Origin: Mycolicibacterium celeriflavum
GTDB taxonomy: Bacteria > Actinomycetota > Actinomycetes > Mycobacteriales > Mycobacteriaceae
Assembly (NCBI RefSeq): GCF_010731795.1
Contig: NZ_AP022591.1
Coordinates: forward strand, 2,046,001 to 2,110,000
Length of the DNA stretch: 64,000 bases
Reading direction: 5' to 3'
The translations under genes and the position numbers were made by a program. Shown piece by piece: positions 41,024 through 50,488 of this stretch. The notes beneath the pieces are model-generated. The model ran no database searches. It was not told where the DNA came from and saw only the letters and a program-made list of their open reading frames with translations. How positions within the stretch are numbered: the stretch's first letter is position 1; each line of letters starts with the position of its first letter.

Positions 41024-41433
41024 CCGCCATGCCGGCCGCGCTGGCCGAAGTGGTCTCGGACTTCCAAGAGGTCCAGGGCCAGGACAAGCTGCAACTGCTG
41101 CTGGAGTTCGCCAACGAGTTGCCGCCGCTGCCCGGCGACCTCGAAGAGGCCGCGATGGAGCCGGTGCCCGAATGCCAGTCCCCGCTGTTCTTGCACGTCG
41201 ACACGAACGACCGCGAACACGTCCGGCTGTACTTCAGTGCGCCCCCCGAGGCGCCGACCACCCGCGGTTTCGCCGCGATTCTGGCGGCCGGGCTGGACGA
41301 TCTCACGGCCGAGGAAATCCTCGGTGTGCCCGACGACTTCTACTCCGACCTGGGCCTCGCAGCGCTGATCAGCCCGCTGCGCCTGCGCGGTATGTCGGCG
41401 ATGCTCGCGCGGATCAAGAACCGGCTGCGCTGA
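41020..41433 (+). CDS. SufE-like sulfur acceptor protein
   Basis: 137 aa. The SufE fold is recognisable: [31 protein letters not shown], then [12 protein letters not shown] with the acceptor cysteine C52, and [45 protein letters not shown]. SufE takes persulfide sulfur from a cysteine desulfurase; coupling to sseA suggests a rhodanese partner here. It matches Rv3284 by place. Confidence 0.93.
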   Translation: MTAMPAALAEVVSDFQEVQGQDKLQLLLEFANELPPLPGDLEEAAMEPVPECQSPLFLHVDTNDREHVRLYFSAPPEAPTTRGFAAILAAGLDDLTAEEILGVPDDFYSDLGLAALISPLRLRGMSAMLARIKNRLR

Positions 41434-41520
41434 CGGGTTTTTCGAGTTACCGACCGGTAAGGGACCGGCTCGCCGGCACCTCAGTTACGCCCCTTAAACT
41501 TTCCCGGGATACATTCCTAA

Positions 41521-43362
<1,842 letters not shown>

Positions 43363-43373
43363 GGACAATCCCG

Positions 43374-43436
43374 GCGAGCAGACGAGAAGTGTCCTGAAAC
43401 CGCCCGGCAATTTTGGGTCACTTCGCCTCTGCTCGC
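43374..43436. terminator. Long imperfect palindrome after accA3
   Basis: Left arm 43374-43394 (GCGAGCAGACGAGAAGTGTCC) pairs with right arm 43415-43436, which read in reverse complement starts GCGAGCAGAGGCGAAGTGACC: only three mismatches in 21. The loop is ~20 nt. It begins 11 bp past the accA3 stop and ends before the next start. A GCGAGCAGACGC-type palindrome is common between mycobacterial genes and is probably a terminator. Confidence 0.65.
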
Positions 43437-43441
43437 GCTAG

Positions 43442-43765
43442 ATGGGTGACATGGAGCCGGTGGAGATCAATGCGGGCGCGTGGTACCTGCGCGCGCTGCG
43501 CTGCGACGACCGCATCGACGACCGACCCGCACTGGCGGAGCTGGGCAACACCGACGCCGGTTACGTTCAGATTCGCGCGGCGCAGTGGGAGTCCGACACC
43601 ATGTATTCGTGGGCGGTGTGCGAGCCGACGACGGGTGAACTGGTCGCCGAGGTGACGCTCTGCCCGGGCACCGGGAACATCACCCCGCATGCCCGGCGCG
43701 GCCACGCCGAGGCCGCGCAGGCCGCAGGCGACGCCGTCCGGCGGTTCGCGGACTCGTTGGAGTAG
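43442..43765 (+). CDS. Conserved hypothetical protein downstream of accA3
   Basis: 107 aa from ATG 43442 (or ATG 43451). Not recognised. It has a mixed alpha/beta look: WYLRALRCDDRIDDRPALAELG, then DAGYVQIRAAQWESDTMYSWAVCEPTTGELVAEVTL and a helical Ala-rich end (GHAEAAQAAGDAVRRFADSLE). No signal peptide or membrane segment. It ends directly against the convergent nucleotidyltransferase gene (stops adjoin at 43765/43766). Confidence 0.65.
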   Translation: MGDMEPVEINAGAWYLRALRCDDRIDDRPALAELGNTDAGYVQIRAAQWESDTMYSWAVCEPTTGELVAEVTLCPGTGNITPHARRGHAEAAQAAGDAVRRFADSLE

Positions 43766-44302
43766 CTACTTCACGTCGATGTCGCGGCCGGTCGCGAGGT
43801 CGGCGCAATCGACCGACACGACGTCGTCGCGATCGGCCAGGAACGCCCGCGCGCCCTCGTCGCCATGGATCTGCTGCAGCAACGCGGGCCAGTGCCTGCG
43901 CGCGATGACCACCGGATGGCCGGGCACGTGCCCGTAGCGGGCCCGTGCGAGCCCGGACGCCGACCGGATCGCCTCGGTCAGCACGCGGCGCACCACATCG
44001 GCACCGATGTCGGGGGTGTCGACGGTGTGCAGCACCGCGTACTCGGCATCCACCGCCGACAGGCCGGCCCGCAGGGATGCCGACAACCCGTCCGCCCAAG
44101 CCTCGGCGACGACCGCACGCGCAGGCGGCGGAACCTCCACGATCGCCGCGCCCAACACCACCACCACGTCGGCGCACCCGCCATGGTGCAGCGCATCGAC
44201 GCCGGACTTGAGCCACTCACCTTGTCCGGCAAGGACTTTGGGCATTCCATACCGGGTGCCCGCGCCCGCGGCCAGCAGCACACCGGCGACCGTCGTCGTC
44301 AC
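43766..44302 (-). CDS. MobA/MocA-like nucleotidyltransferase
   Basis: 178 aa from GTG 44302; GTG 44308 or TTG 44338 would add 2 or 12 residues. NTP_transf_3 family: VAGVLLAAGAGTRYGMPKVL (nucleotide loop), VVVVLGAAIVEV, and HTVDTPDIGADVVRRVL (metal Asp motif). Then the typical YGHVPGHPVVIARRHW segment and GARAFLADRDDVVSVDC end. Similar proteins cytidylylate or guanylylate molybdopterin, but the family is broad. Substrate not certain. Confidence 0.82.
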   Translation of the reverse strand: MTTTVAGVLLAAGAGTRYGMPKVLAGQGEWLKSGVDALHHGGCADVVVVLGAAIVEVPPPARAVVAEAWADGLSASLRAGLSAVDAEYAVLHTVDTPDIGADVVRRVLTEAIRSASGLARARYGHVPGHPVVIARRHWPALLQQIHGDEGARAFLADRDDVVSVDCADLATGRDIDVK

Positions 44303-44618
44303 GGACACAAGTGTGCGATCCTGCCCGAGCGTGCGCAAAGTGCGGTGGTTTTGCGGCGTGTCGTGCGGCAGACCCGCACGGTCGCGGTAGGTGGGGACGG
44401 GGGTTGACCTGAGGCTATGCCGGTGATGTTGATTCCGATTGTGGATGATCGAGATGCGGCGTAGGGTTCAGCACAGGTTGAGTTCACAGCCAAGCTGGAA
44501 ACGTCATCCACGGGCAGGGCAGCACTCCTGCCGCTGCCGCGAGGGCTTTGAAGACGCAGGGCCTCAAATTTTGACGTGAACCACAGTACGAATGACGCAT
44601 TCACTGATGGAGTCACAA
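44303..44618. other. Intergenic region upstream of the STAS gene
   Basis: 316 bp between divergent starts. I see no RNA gene and no convincing ORF. It has one hairpin, GGCAGG (44513-44518) / CCTGCC (44527-44532), within a G/C-rich patch, and TTGACC near 44404, which could be a -35 but has no good -10 partner. No SigF-type GTTT/GGGTA pair is present. Confidence 0.5.
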
Positions 44619-45056
44619 ATGTCTGTATCTCACACCCCACCCGTTCATTCGGCGCCACTCGTCGAGTCCCACGATTGCCACACCGCGCATTTCGCCACCC
44701 GCCGACTGCAATCGGACACCGCGATCGTCACCGTCCAGGGCCAGATCGACGCGGCGAACGCTGCGGACATGATCGACTATGCGCTGCGCCATGCCGCCGA
44801 GCTCGATTGTCTCGTGATCGACCTTTCCGGCGTCGACTTCTTCGGCACCGCAGGGTTTTCCGCGCTGCACACTCTCAACGTCCGTACTGCCGGCGAGAAC
44901 ATCGGCTGGGTGATGCTGCCGAGTCCGGCGGTGAGCCGACTGTTGCGCATCTGCGATCCGGATGCCGCGTTATCTGTCAGTGACAGCGTCGAGGCGGCGC
45001 TCTCGGCGCTGCAGGGCGGGCGGCCGCTACTGCAGCTGGTCCCTCAGCCGCGTTAG
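44619..45056 (+). CDS. STAS-domain anti-anti-sigma factor
   Basis: 145 aa from ATG 44619, favoured by GGAG six bases upstream; in-frame ATGs at 44592 and 44607 give a longer N-terminus. STAS fold: TAIVTVQGQIDAANAADMIDYAL, VIDLSGVDFFGTAGFSALHTLN, with a Thr (about T77) at the place of the phosphorylated Ser in SpoIIAA/RsbV proteins. A likely partner-switch antagonist of RsbW, the anti-sigma factor encoded next to it. Its 3' end overlaps the sigF 3' end by 30 bp (convergent). Confidence 0.85.
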   Translation: MSVSHTPPVHSAPLVESHDCHTAHFATRRLQSDTAIVTVQGQIDAANAADMIDYALRHAAELDCLVIDLSGVDFFGTAGFSALHTLNVRTAGENIGWVMLPSPAVSRLLRICDPDAALSVSDSVEAALSALQGGRPLLQLVPQPR

Positions 45057-45815
45057 GGATTTCGCCAGCAGCCGCGACACGTGCATCTGTGAGATGCCGA
45101 CCCGTTCGGCGATCTGCGTCTGGGTGAGCGACTCGAAGAACCGCAGCAGCAACACCGTGCGTTCGCGCTCCGGCAGCGCAGCGAGCAAGGGCCGCAACGC
45201 TTCCCGGTTCTCGATCTGGTCCAGGCCGAGGTCGACGTCGCCCAGCGTGTCGGCGATCGCAGGGGCATCCTCGGTTCCGCTGCCGCCACTGTCGATCGAC
45301 AGCGTGTTGTAGGAGCTGCCTGCGACCAGGCCTTCAACGACCTCGTCACGATCCATGCCCAACTCGGCGGCCAGTTCCGACGCTGTCGGGGCGCGGCCGA
45401 GCCGCTGCGACAACTCCGCGGTCGCGGCGCCGAGCCGCAGGTGAAGTTCTTTGAGCCGCCTGGGCACCTTGACCGACCAGCTGTTGTCGCGGAAGTGCCG
45501 TCGGACTTCGCCCATGATCGTCGGCACCGCGAACGAGACGAAGTCCGAGCCCGCCTCGACGTCGAAGCGGATCACAGCGTTCACCAGCCCGACGCGGGCC
45601 ACCTGGACGAGGTCTTCGCGCGGCTCGCCGCGCCCGTCGAAACGGCGGGCGATGTGGTCGGCCAGCGGCAGGCAGCGCTCGACGATGCGGTCCCGCTGGC
45701 GCTGGAACTTCGGCGAGTCCGCCGGCACATCCTTCAGCTCGCGGAACATGTCGGCGACATCCGCGTACTCAGAGTTCGAACGCGACGACGAACCCTGTGA
45801 CGTCGACGGCGTCAC
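45027..45815 (-). CDS. sigF: RNA polymerase sigma factor SigF
   Basis: 262 aa from GTG 45815, overlapping the rsbW stop as GTGA. Group 3 sigma factor, all core regions present: region 2 (RCLPLADHIARRFDGRGEPREDLVQVARVGLVNAVIRFD... FVSFAVPTIMGEVRRHFRDNSW), region 3 (PTASELAAELGMDRDEVVEGL) and region 4 helix-turn-helix (TQTQIAERVGISQMHVSRLLAKSL). It directs stress and stationary-phase genes. Several SigF-like promoters lie in this window. Controlled by RsbW. Confidence 0.96.
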   Translation of the reverse strand: MTPSTSQGSSSRSNSEYADVADMFRELKDVPADSPKFQRQRDRIVERCLPLADHIARRFDGRGEPREDLVQVARVGLVNAVIRFDVEAGSDFVSFAVPTIMGEVRRHFRDNSWSVKVPRRLKELHLRLGAATAELSQRLGRAPTASELAAELGMDRDEVVEGLVAGSSYNTLSIDSGGSGTEDAPAIADTLGDVDLGLDQIENREALRPLLAALPERERTVLLLRFFESLTQTQIAERVGISQMHVSRLLAKSLTRLRDQLQ

Positions 45816-46243
45816 TGCAGCGTCGCTCGTCTCGTCGTCATGGAGATCCCGAACACCTGAGCGTTCTCGGGCCCCTGCCCGTTCTGGAACGTGTTGACTT
45901 CGTCGGTCAGCGAGCTGAGCACGTGCCAGCTGAAGCTGCCCGGCGCCAAGATGTCGGAATTCTTGCATGTGGTCGACGCGTCGATGACGACGGCGTCCTC
46001 CCGCGGATCGATGACGAGCAGCAGTACGGAGTCGGGTACCGCGGACCGGATCAGCCTGGTACACGCCTCGTCGACCGCGAGCCGCAGGTCGGCCACGGCG
46101 TCGAAGTCGAGGTCCTCGAACGTTGCCACCGCGGCAACGAGGGTGCGCAGCACCGCAAGGTTCTCGAGTTCGGCAGCGACCCGGAGTTCCACCGACCGCC
46201 CGCCGCGCCCGTGCCCGTTTTTCTTGTTGGCCACGTCGGCCAT
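45812..46243 (-). CDS. rsbW: Anti-sigma-F factor RsbW (UsfX), serine-kinase-like
   Basis: 143 aa from ATG 46243 with GGAGG 4 nt upstream. HATPase-like fold: SVELRVAAELENLAVLRTLVAAVA, DLRLAVDEACTRLI (N-box region, with Asp-Glu-Ala-Cys), VLLLVIDPRE and a late FSWHVLSSLTDEV. It binds SigF and keeps it off RNA polymerase. The canonical N-box Asn is not obvious, as in M. tuberculosis UsfX. It forms an operon with sigF behind a SigF-like promoter. Confidence 0.93.
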   Translation of the reverse strand: MADVANKKNGHGRGGRSVELRVAAELENLAVLRTLVAAVATFEDLDFDAVADLRLAVDEACTRLIRSAVPDSVLLLVIDPREDAVVIDASTTCKNSDILAPGSFSWHVLSSLTDEVNTFQNGQGPENAQVFGISMTTRRATLQ

Positions 46244-46271
46244 CTGACCTCCCGGCAATGTCGAAGCGAGA

Positions 46272-46298
46272 TTACCCCAGGTCGAGTCCCAGCTAACC
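46272..46298 (-). promoter_or_regulatory. SigF-type promoter of rsbW-sigF
   Basis: On the minus strand: GGTT (46298-46295), 17-nt spacer, GGGTAA (46277-46272). This fits the mycobacterial SigF consensus (GTTT/GGTT-N15-17-GGGTA). Transcription would begin about 20 nt before the rsbW ATG, which fits the autoregulation known for sigF. Confidence 0.7.
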
Positions 46299-46526
46299 AC
46301 GAGTACTCCGGTTACCCGCCGCCGATGACGTGTGCCACACGCCAAGGCGGGTAATAACCCGGTCATGGAGCAGACTCGACGGCGAACCCACCTCGATCAG
46401 CCGGCCGACGACCGGACGCCGGTCGCGCGGACGATGAAGTGAATGCGCCTGTGACGACCAGCGTTGCGATGGCGTGGCGAAGCCGGAGTTGTCCATGGTG
46501 GGAGTTCAATACCCCGCTGCGCTCGG

Positions 46527-47555
46527 ATGCCAAACATGCGGCTTCGCCGTAGCGTCGTGAGCGGCCCGGGCCTGCGACGGGTGCGCCGCGGTCGCGGGTT
46601 CTCCTACCACCAGCCCGACGGCTCGCCGGTCACCGACGAGGCGACGCTGCAACGCATCAAAGACCTGGTGATCCCGCCGGCCTGGAGGAAGGTGTGGATC
46701 TGCCCGTACCCCAACGGACACATCCAGGCGGTCGGAACCGACGTCGCGGGCCGTCGGCAGTACCTGTACCACCAGCGGTGGCAGGCGGAGCGCAACGAGG
46801 AGAAATTCGACCGGGTCCTGGAGATGTCGGCCGCGCTTCCCGAAATGCGCCGACGCATCGCCGCGGACCTGCGGGGCAGGGGCCTGGGCCGCGACCGCGT
46901 GCTGGCGCTCGCGCTACACCTGCTCGACCTCGGCTACTTCCGCGCCGGCTCCGAGCAGTACGCCGAGGAGAACAACTCCTACGGCATCGCCACCCTGCAC
47001 TGCGAGCATGTGACGCTGCACAGCAACGCGATCGAGTTCGACTTCCCCGCCAAGAGCGGTGTGCGACGGACACTGACGATCGACGACCCCCAAGCGGTCC
47101 GTTCGGTGCGGTCGCTGTTACGGCGCCCGCAGCGCACGGAGCGGTTGCTGGTGTGCCGCAACGGTTCCGGTTGGACCGACATCCACGCCGACGACCTGAA
47201 CACCCGCTTCAAGGAACTCGTCGGCGAGGAGTACACCGTCAAGGACCTGCGAACCTGGCACGGCACCGTGCTGGCGGCCGCGGCGTTCGTCGACGCCGAC
47301 CCACCGGTCAACAAGACCGTGATCAAGCGGGTCGAGTCCGCGGTGATGAAGGAGGTCGCCGAAGAGTTGGGCAACACCCCGGCGGTGGCTCGCGGCTCGT
47401 ACGTCGACCCGAGGGTGGTCGAAGGCTACGAGTCCGGTCTCACGATCGACGCAGGCGTCCGGCGCGCCGCGCGGATGAAGACCCTCACCGACCGTCAGGA
47501 GGTGCTCGACCGCAGCACCGCGCGCCTGATCCGCAAGGTGGCCAAAAGTCAGTAG
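46527..47555 (+). CDS. DNA topoisomerase IB (bacterial, poxvirus type)
   Basis: 342 aa from ATG 46527 (or 46536). N-terminal domain: GLRRVRRGRGFSYHQPDG, IPPAWRKVWICPYPNGHIQAVGTDVAGRRQYLYH. Catalytic domain: RVLALALHLLDLGYFRAGSEQYAEENNSYGIATL (Arg), then KDLRTWHGTVLAAAAF and the active-site Tyr at about residue 292 in ARGSYVDPRVV. It relaxes supercoils by a 3'-phosphotyrosine intermediate. Found in many environmental mycobacteria. Convergent with ugd, overlapping it by 7 bp. Confidence 0.9.
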   Translation: MPNMRLRRSVVSGPGLRRVRRGRGFSYHQPDGSPVTDEATLQRIKDLVIPPAWRKVWICPYPNGHIQAVGTDVAGRRQYLYHQRWQAERNEEKFDRVLEMSAALPEMRRRIAADLRGRGLGRDRVLALALHLLDLGYFRAGSEQYAEENNSYGIATLHCEHVTLHSNAIEFDFPAKSGVRRTLTIDDPQAVRSVRSLLRRPQRTERLLVCRNGSGWTDIHADDLNTRFKELVGEEYTVKDLRTWHGTVLAAAAFVDADPPVNKTVIKRVESAVMKEVAEELGNTPAVARGSYVDPRVVEGYESGLTIDAGVRRAARMKTLTDRQEVLDRSTARLIRKVAKSQ

Positions 47556-48847
47556 CCCGACGGGGTTCCGTTGCCCAGGTACGCCAATCCGTGGTCAGCC
47601 AGTGCCGACGGGTCGAGCAGGTTGCGGGTATCGACGACGACGGCTCCCGGCGCCTGTTCGGCGATCAGGGCCCAGTCGAGCTCGCGGAACTCCGGCCATT
47701 CGGTGAGCACGACGATCGCGTCGGCACCCTTGGTGGCGAGGTAGGGATCCTCGACCGCGACGATCGACGAGGCCCGCAGCCGCGCGTGGTCCATCGCCTT
47801 CAGCCGAGGGTCGTAGCCGGTGATCTGCGCGCCGGCCCGGCCGAGATCCGCGCAGATGGTCAGCGCGGGCGAGTCACGCAAATCGGCGGTGCCGGCCTTG
47901 AATGTCAAGCCCAAAGCGGTGATCCGGGCCCTGCCGAGTGGCATTCCGATGGCTTCCGACACCGTCGACGCGACGCGCGCGGATTGTCCGGCGTTGGTGA
48001 AGCGGGCGGACTCGATCTCCGGCAGGCGTACGTCAGCCTGACTGGCGGTGTGCACGATGGCCGCGGTGTCCTTGGGCAGGCAGGACCCGCCCCACCCGGG
48101 GCCGGGCTGCAGGAAATGCGGTCCGATGCGCACGTCGGCGCCCATGCACCGGATGACGTCGGCGATGTCGGCGCCCAGCCGTGCGCACAGCTGCGCCAGC
48201 GAGTTGGCGTAGGAGATCTTCACGGCGAGAAAGGCATTGCTGGCGTATTTCGCCAGCTCCGCGCTCTCCGGGCTCATCGTGAAGGTCTGCGCGTGGTTTC
48301 CGTATACGCGCGACACCAGGTCGGCGGCGTCGGCGTCGTCGGCTCCGATCACGATGCGGTCCGGGTTGCGGAAGTCGTAGACGGCATGGCTCTCGCGCAG
48401 GAATTCCGGATTGGAGACCGCCCGGATGCCGGCCTGCTGCACCCGCTCGGCGATCCGCCGGGTGGTGCCGACCGGCACGGTCGACTTGAGCACGACCACC
48501 GACCCCGGCCGCAGCACTGTGCCGAGGTGATCGACCGCGTTGTCGACCGCGGACAGGTCCGCCGATCCGTCCGATCCGCTCGGCGTGGGCACGCAGACGA
48601 ACACCGCGTCGCAGTCGGCGAGATTCCGGTAGTCCACGGTGAATTCGAGGTTTCCGGCGGCCAGGCCCTGGCGCAGCAGTTCGGCGATCCCGGGTTCGTC
48701 CAGCAGCGGTATGCCGTTGCGGAGCTGCTCGACACGCGACGCGTCGACATCGACGCACACAGTGTCGTGGCCGCGCTCGGCCAGGCACACCGCGGTCGTC
48801 AGTCCAACGTAGCCCGCGCCGATCACGCCTGCGCGAAAGATGTTCAT
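47549..48847 (-). CDS. ugd: UDP-glucose 6-dehydrogenase
   Basis: 432 aa from ATG 48847, overlapping the GT9 stop as ATGA. Rossmann loop GAGYVGLTTAVCLAERGH; TVPVGTTRRIAERV; NPEFLRESHAVYDFRNPDRIVIG; ELAKYASNAFLAVKISYANSLA; active-site Cys in GPGWGGSCLPKDTAA; C-terminal LGLTFKAGTADLRDSPAL. It oxidises UDP-glucose to UDP-glucuronate with NAD. GDP-mannose dehydrogenase is an alternative, but the UDP-xylose-synthase-like gene at the other end of this operon favours UDP-glucose. Last gene of the nine-gene operon. Confidence 0.9.
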   Translation of the reverse strand: MNIFRAGVIGAGYVGLTTAVCLAERGHDTVCVDVDASRVEQLRNGIPLLDEPGIAELLRQGLAAGNLEFTVDYRNLADCDAVFVCVPTPSGSDGSADLSAVDNAVDHLGTVLRPGSVVVLKSTVPVGTTRRIAERVQQAGIRAVSNPEFLRESHAVYDFRNPDRIVIGADDADAADLVSRVYGNHAQTFTMSPESAELAKYASNAFLAVKISYANSLAQLCARLGADIADVIRCMGADVRIGPHFLQPGPGWGGSCLPKDTAAIVHTASQADVRLPEIESARFTNAGQSARVASTVSEAIGMPLGRARITALGLTFKAGTADLRDSPALTICADLGRAGAQITGYDPRLKAMDHARLRASSIVAVEDPYLATKGADAIVVLTEWPEFRELDWALIAEQAPGAVVVDTRNLLDPSALADHGLAYLGNGTPSGY

Positions 48848-49779
48848 GCACAGTCCTTCAGCAGCGTGTCGGTCGCGTCGAGCACCCGCGGAACGGTGAT
48901 CAGCAGCAGCCCGGGGTGCGGGCGATCGGCGTGCGGGTCCCCCTTGTCGCCGGCCCAGACGGCGATGTGCGGGCCGGAGCCCTTGGGCCCCCACCGGTTC
49001 GGCGGTGTCGGCCCGAACAGCAGCACCGACGGGGTGCCGGTCGCGGTGGCGATGTGGCCGACGCCGGTGTCACCGCAGACCAGCAGCCGGCAGTCGCTGA
49101 TCAACGCGACCAGTTCGAGCAGGCCGAGGGTCCCTGCCAGCACCGCTGACCGCGGCAGCCCCGCGGCGTCGGCCACCGACCGCGCGAGGTCCACTTCGCT
49201 GTCGTCTCCGGTGACGACCACGTCGTGGCCCCGGCCGTGCAGTGCGGCGGCGACCTCTGCGAAGCGCTCCGGCGGCCACCGCCGCGCGGCGAACGCGGCA
49301 CCCGGATGGACGACGACCAGCGAGGAGCGGTCCGGACACCCGGCTGGCCGGGGGATGGTCAGATCCTCTGGATCGCAGGGAATTCCGGCCCACTCGAGCA
49401 GAGCGCACCAACGGTCCACCTCATGCAGTTCCGCGCGCCACGGCGGACCGTCGACATCGGGGTACGCGGGGTGCCGGTGGCTGATCAGCGCGTTGGGGCG
49501 CAGGCTGCGCAGATCGGCGATGCTCTCGGGGCCGCTGCCGTGCAGGTTCACCGCGAGCGCGGGCGGCTCGCTGCGGGCGCGCAACCGACCGAGGCCCGGC
49601 GTCGGCTCGACCTCGTCGATCGCCCCGGAGAGCATCGCCAACTCCGCGTACCGCTTTCCGGTGGCGAGCACGATGTGCGTGTCCGGGTGAGCGCGGCGCA
49701 GCCCCCGCAGCGCCGGAATGCCGGTGAGCAGATCGCCGAGGCCCAGCGCGCGCAGGACCACGATGGTGTCGGGACTCAC
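48844..49779 (-). CDS. GT9 glycosyltransferase (heptosyltransferase family), first copy
   Basis: 311 aa from GTG 49779, overlapping the SDR stop as GTGA. GT-B fold of the ADP-heptose transferase family: VVLRALGLGDLLTGIPALRGLRRAHPDT at the N-terminus, VHPGAAFAARRWPPERFAEVAAAL (donor-side motif) and CGDTGVGHIATATGTPSVLLFGPTPPNRWGP. The G-D-L-L and D-T-G-x-x-H pattern matches GT9. In Gram-negative bacteria these enzymes add heptose to LPS; this organism has no LPS, so the acceptor must be different. Confidence 0.88.
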   Translation of the reverse strand: MSPDTIVVLRALGLGDLLTGIPALRGLRRAHPDTHIVLATGKRYAELAMLSGAIDEVEPTPGLGRLRARSEPPALAVNLHGSGPESIADLRSLRPNALISHRHPAYPDVDGPPWRAELHEVDRWCALLEWAGIPCDPEDLTIPRPAGCPDRSSLVVVHPGAAFAARRWPPERFAEVAAALHGRGHDVVVTGDDSEVDLARSVADAAGLPRSAVLAGTLGLLELVALISDCRLLVCGDTGVGHIATATGTPSVLLFGPTPPNRWGPKGSGPHIAVWAGDKGDPHADRPHPGLLLITVPRVLDATDTLLKDCA

Positions 49780-50471
49780 GGCCACGAGGACTCTGTCGAC
49801 GCGCACACCACGAGCTCGCGCACCTCGCAGCCCGCGGGTTGGGACAGCGCGAAGACGACGGTGTCGGCCACATGCTCGGGCTGGTTGAGCTTGGCGTCGG
49901 GCGGTGGCTTGTACTGCTCCTCGCGGCTGTCGAAGAACGCGGTGTGCATACCGCCGGGGATGAGCGTGGTGACCCCCACCTCGCCCGCCAGCTCGGCCGC
50001 CAGGGCCCTGGAGAATCCGATCACCCCGAACTTCGATGCGCAGTACGCGGTCGCGTCGCTGACCGCCTTGATGCCCAGTGTGGAAGCGCACGTGACGATC
50101 CGGCCACCGGTGTCCTTGAGGTATGGCAACGCCGAGCGGATCACCGCCGCCGTGCCGAGCAGGTTGACGTGGATGACGCGTTCCCAGTCCTTGACCGCGA
50201 CATCGTCGAGCTTGCCGCAGACATCGGTGCCACCTGCGGTGAGCACGCCGTGGATCTGACCGTCCACCTGTTCGGCGAGCGCGCGCACCGCCGCGTCGAC
50301 GGCCTCGGTGTCGGCCAGGTCGGCGCGGGCGAACGCCACCGGAGAGTCGCCGGCCTGCGGATCGTTGCGGTCGATGACCAGCGGTGTGCCGCCGTGGCGC
50401 GTAACGGCTTTCACCGTGGCTGCACCGAGACCGGAAGCGCCTCCGGTGATGATGATGTTGCCCAAAGCCAT
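49776..50471 (-). CDS. Short-chain dehydrogenase/reductase of the glycan operon
   Basis: 231 aa from ATG 50471, chosen for AAAGGA upstream; ATG 50492 overlaps the hldE stop and would add seven residues. Classical SDR: TGGASGLGAATV, FARADLADTEAVDAAV, catalytic YCASKFG (Tyr, Lys). The usual NNAG strand is changed to LTAGGTD. Substrate unknown. It could modify a sugar nucleotide or a lipid acceptor. No HldD-type epimerase is present in the operon, but a 231-residue classical SDR is not an obvious replacement. Confidence 0.82.
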   Translation of the reverse strand: MALGNIIITGGASGLGAATVKAVTRHGGTPLVIDRNDPQAGDSPVAFARADLADTEAVDAAVRALAEQVDGQIHGVLTAGGTDVCGKLDDVAVKDWERVIHVNLLGTAAVIRSALPYLKDTGGRIVTCASTLGIKAVSDATAYCASKFGVIGFSRALAAELAGEVGVTTLIPGGMHTAFFDSREEQYKPPPDAKLNQPEHVADTVVFALSQPAGCEVRELVVCASTESSWP

Positions 50472-50488
50472 CTGCGATTCCTTTCGAT

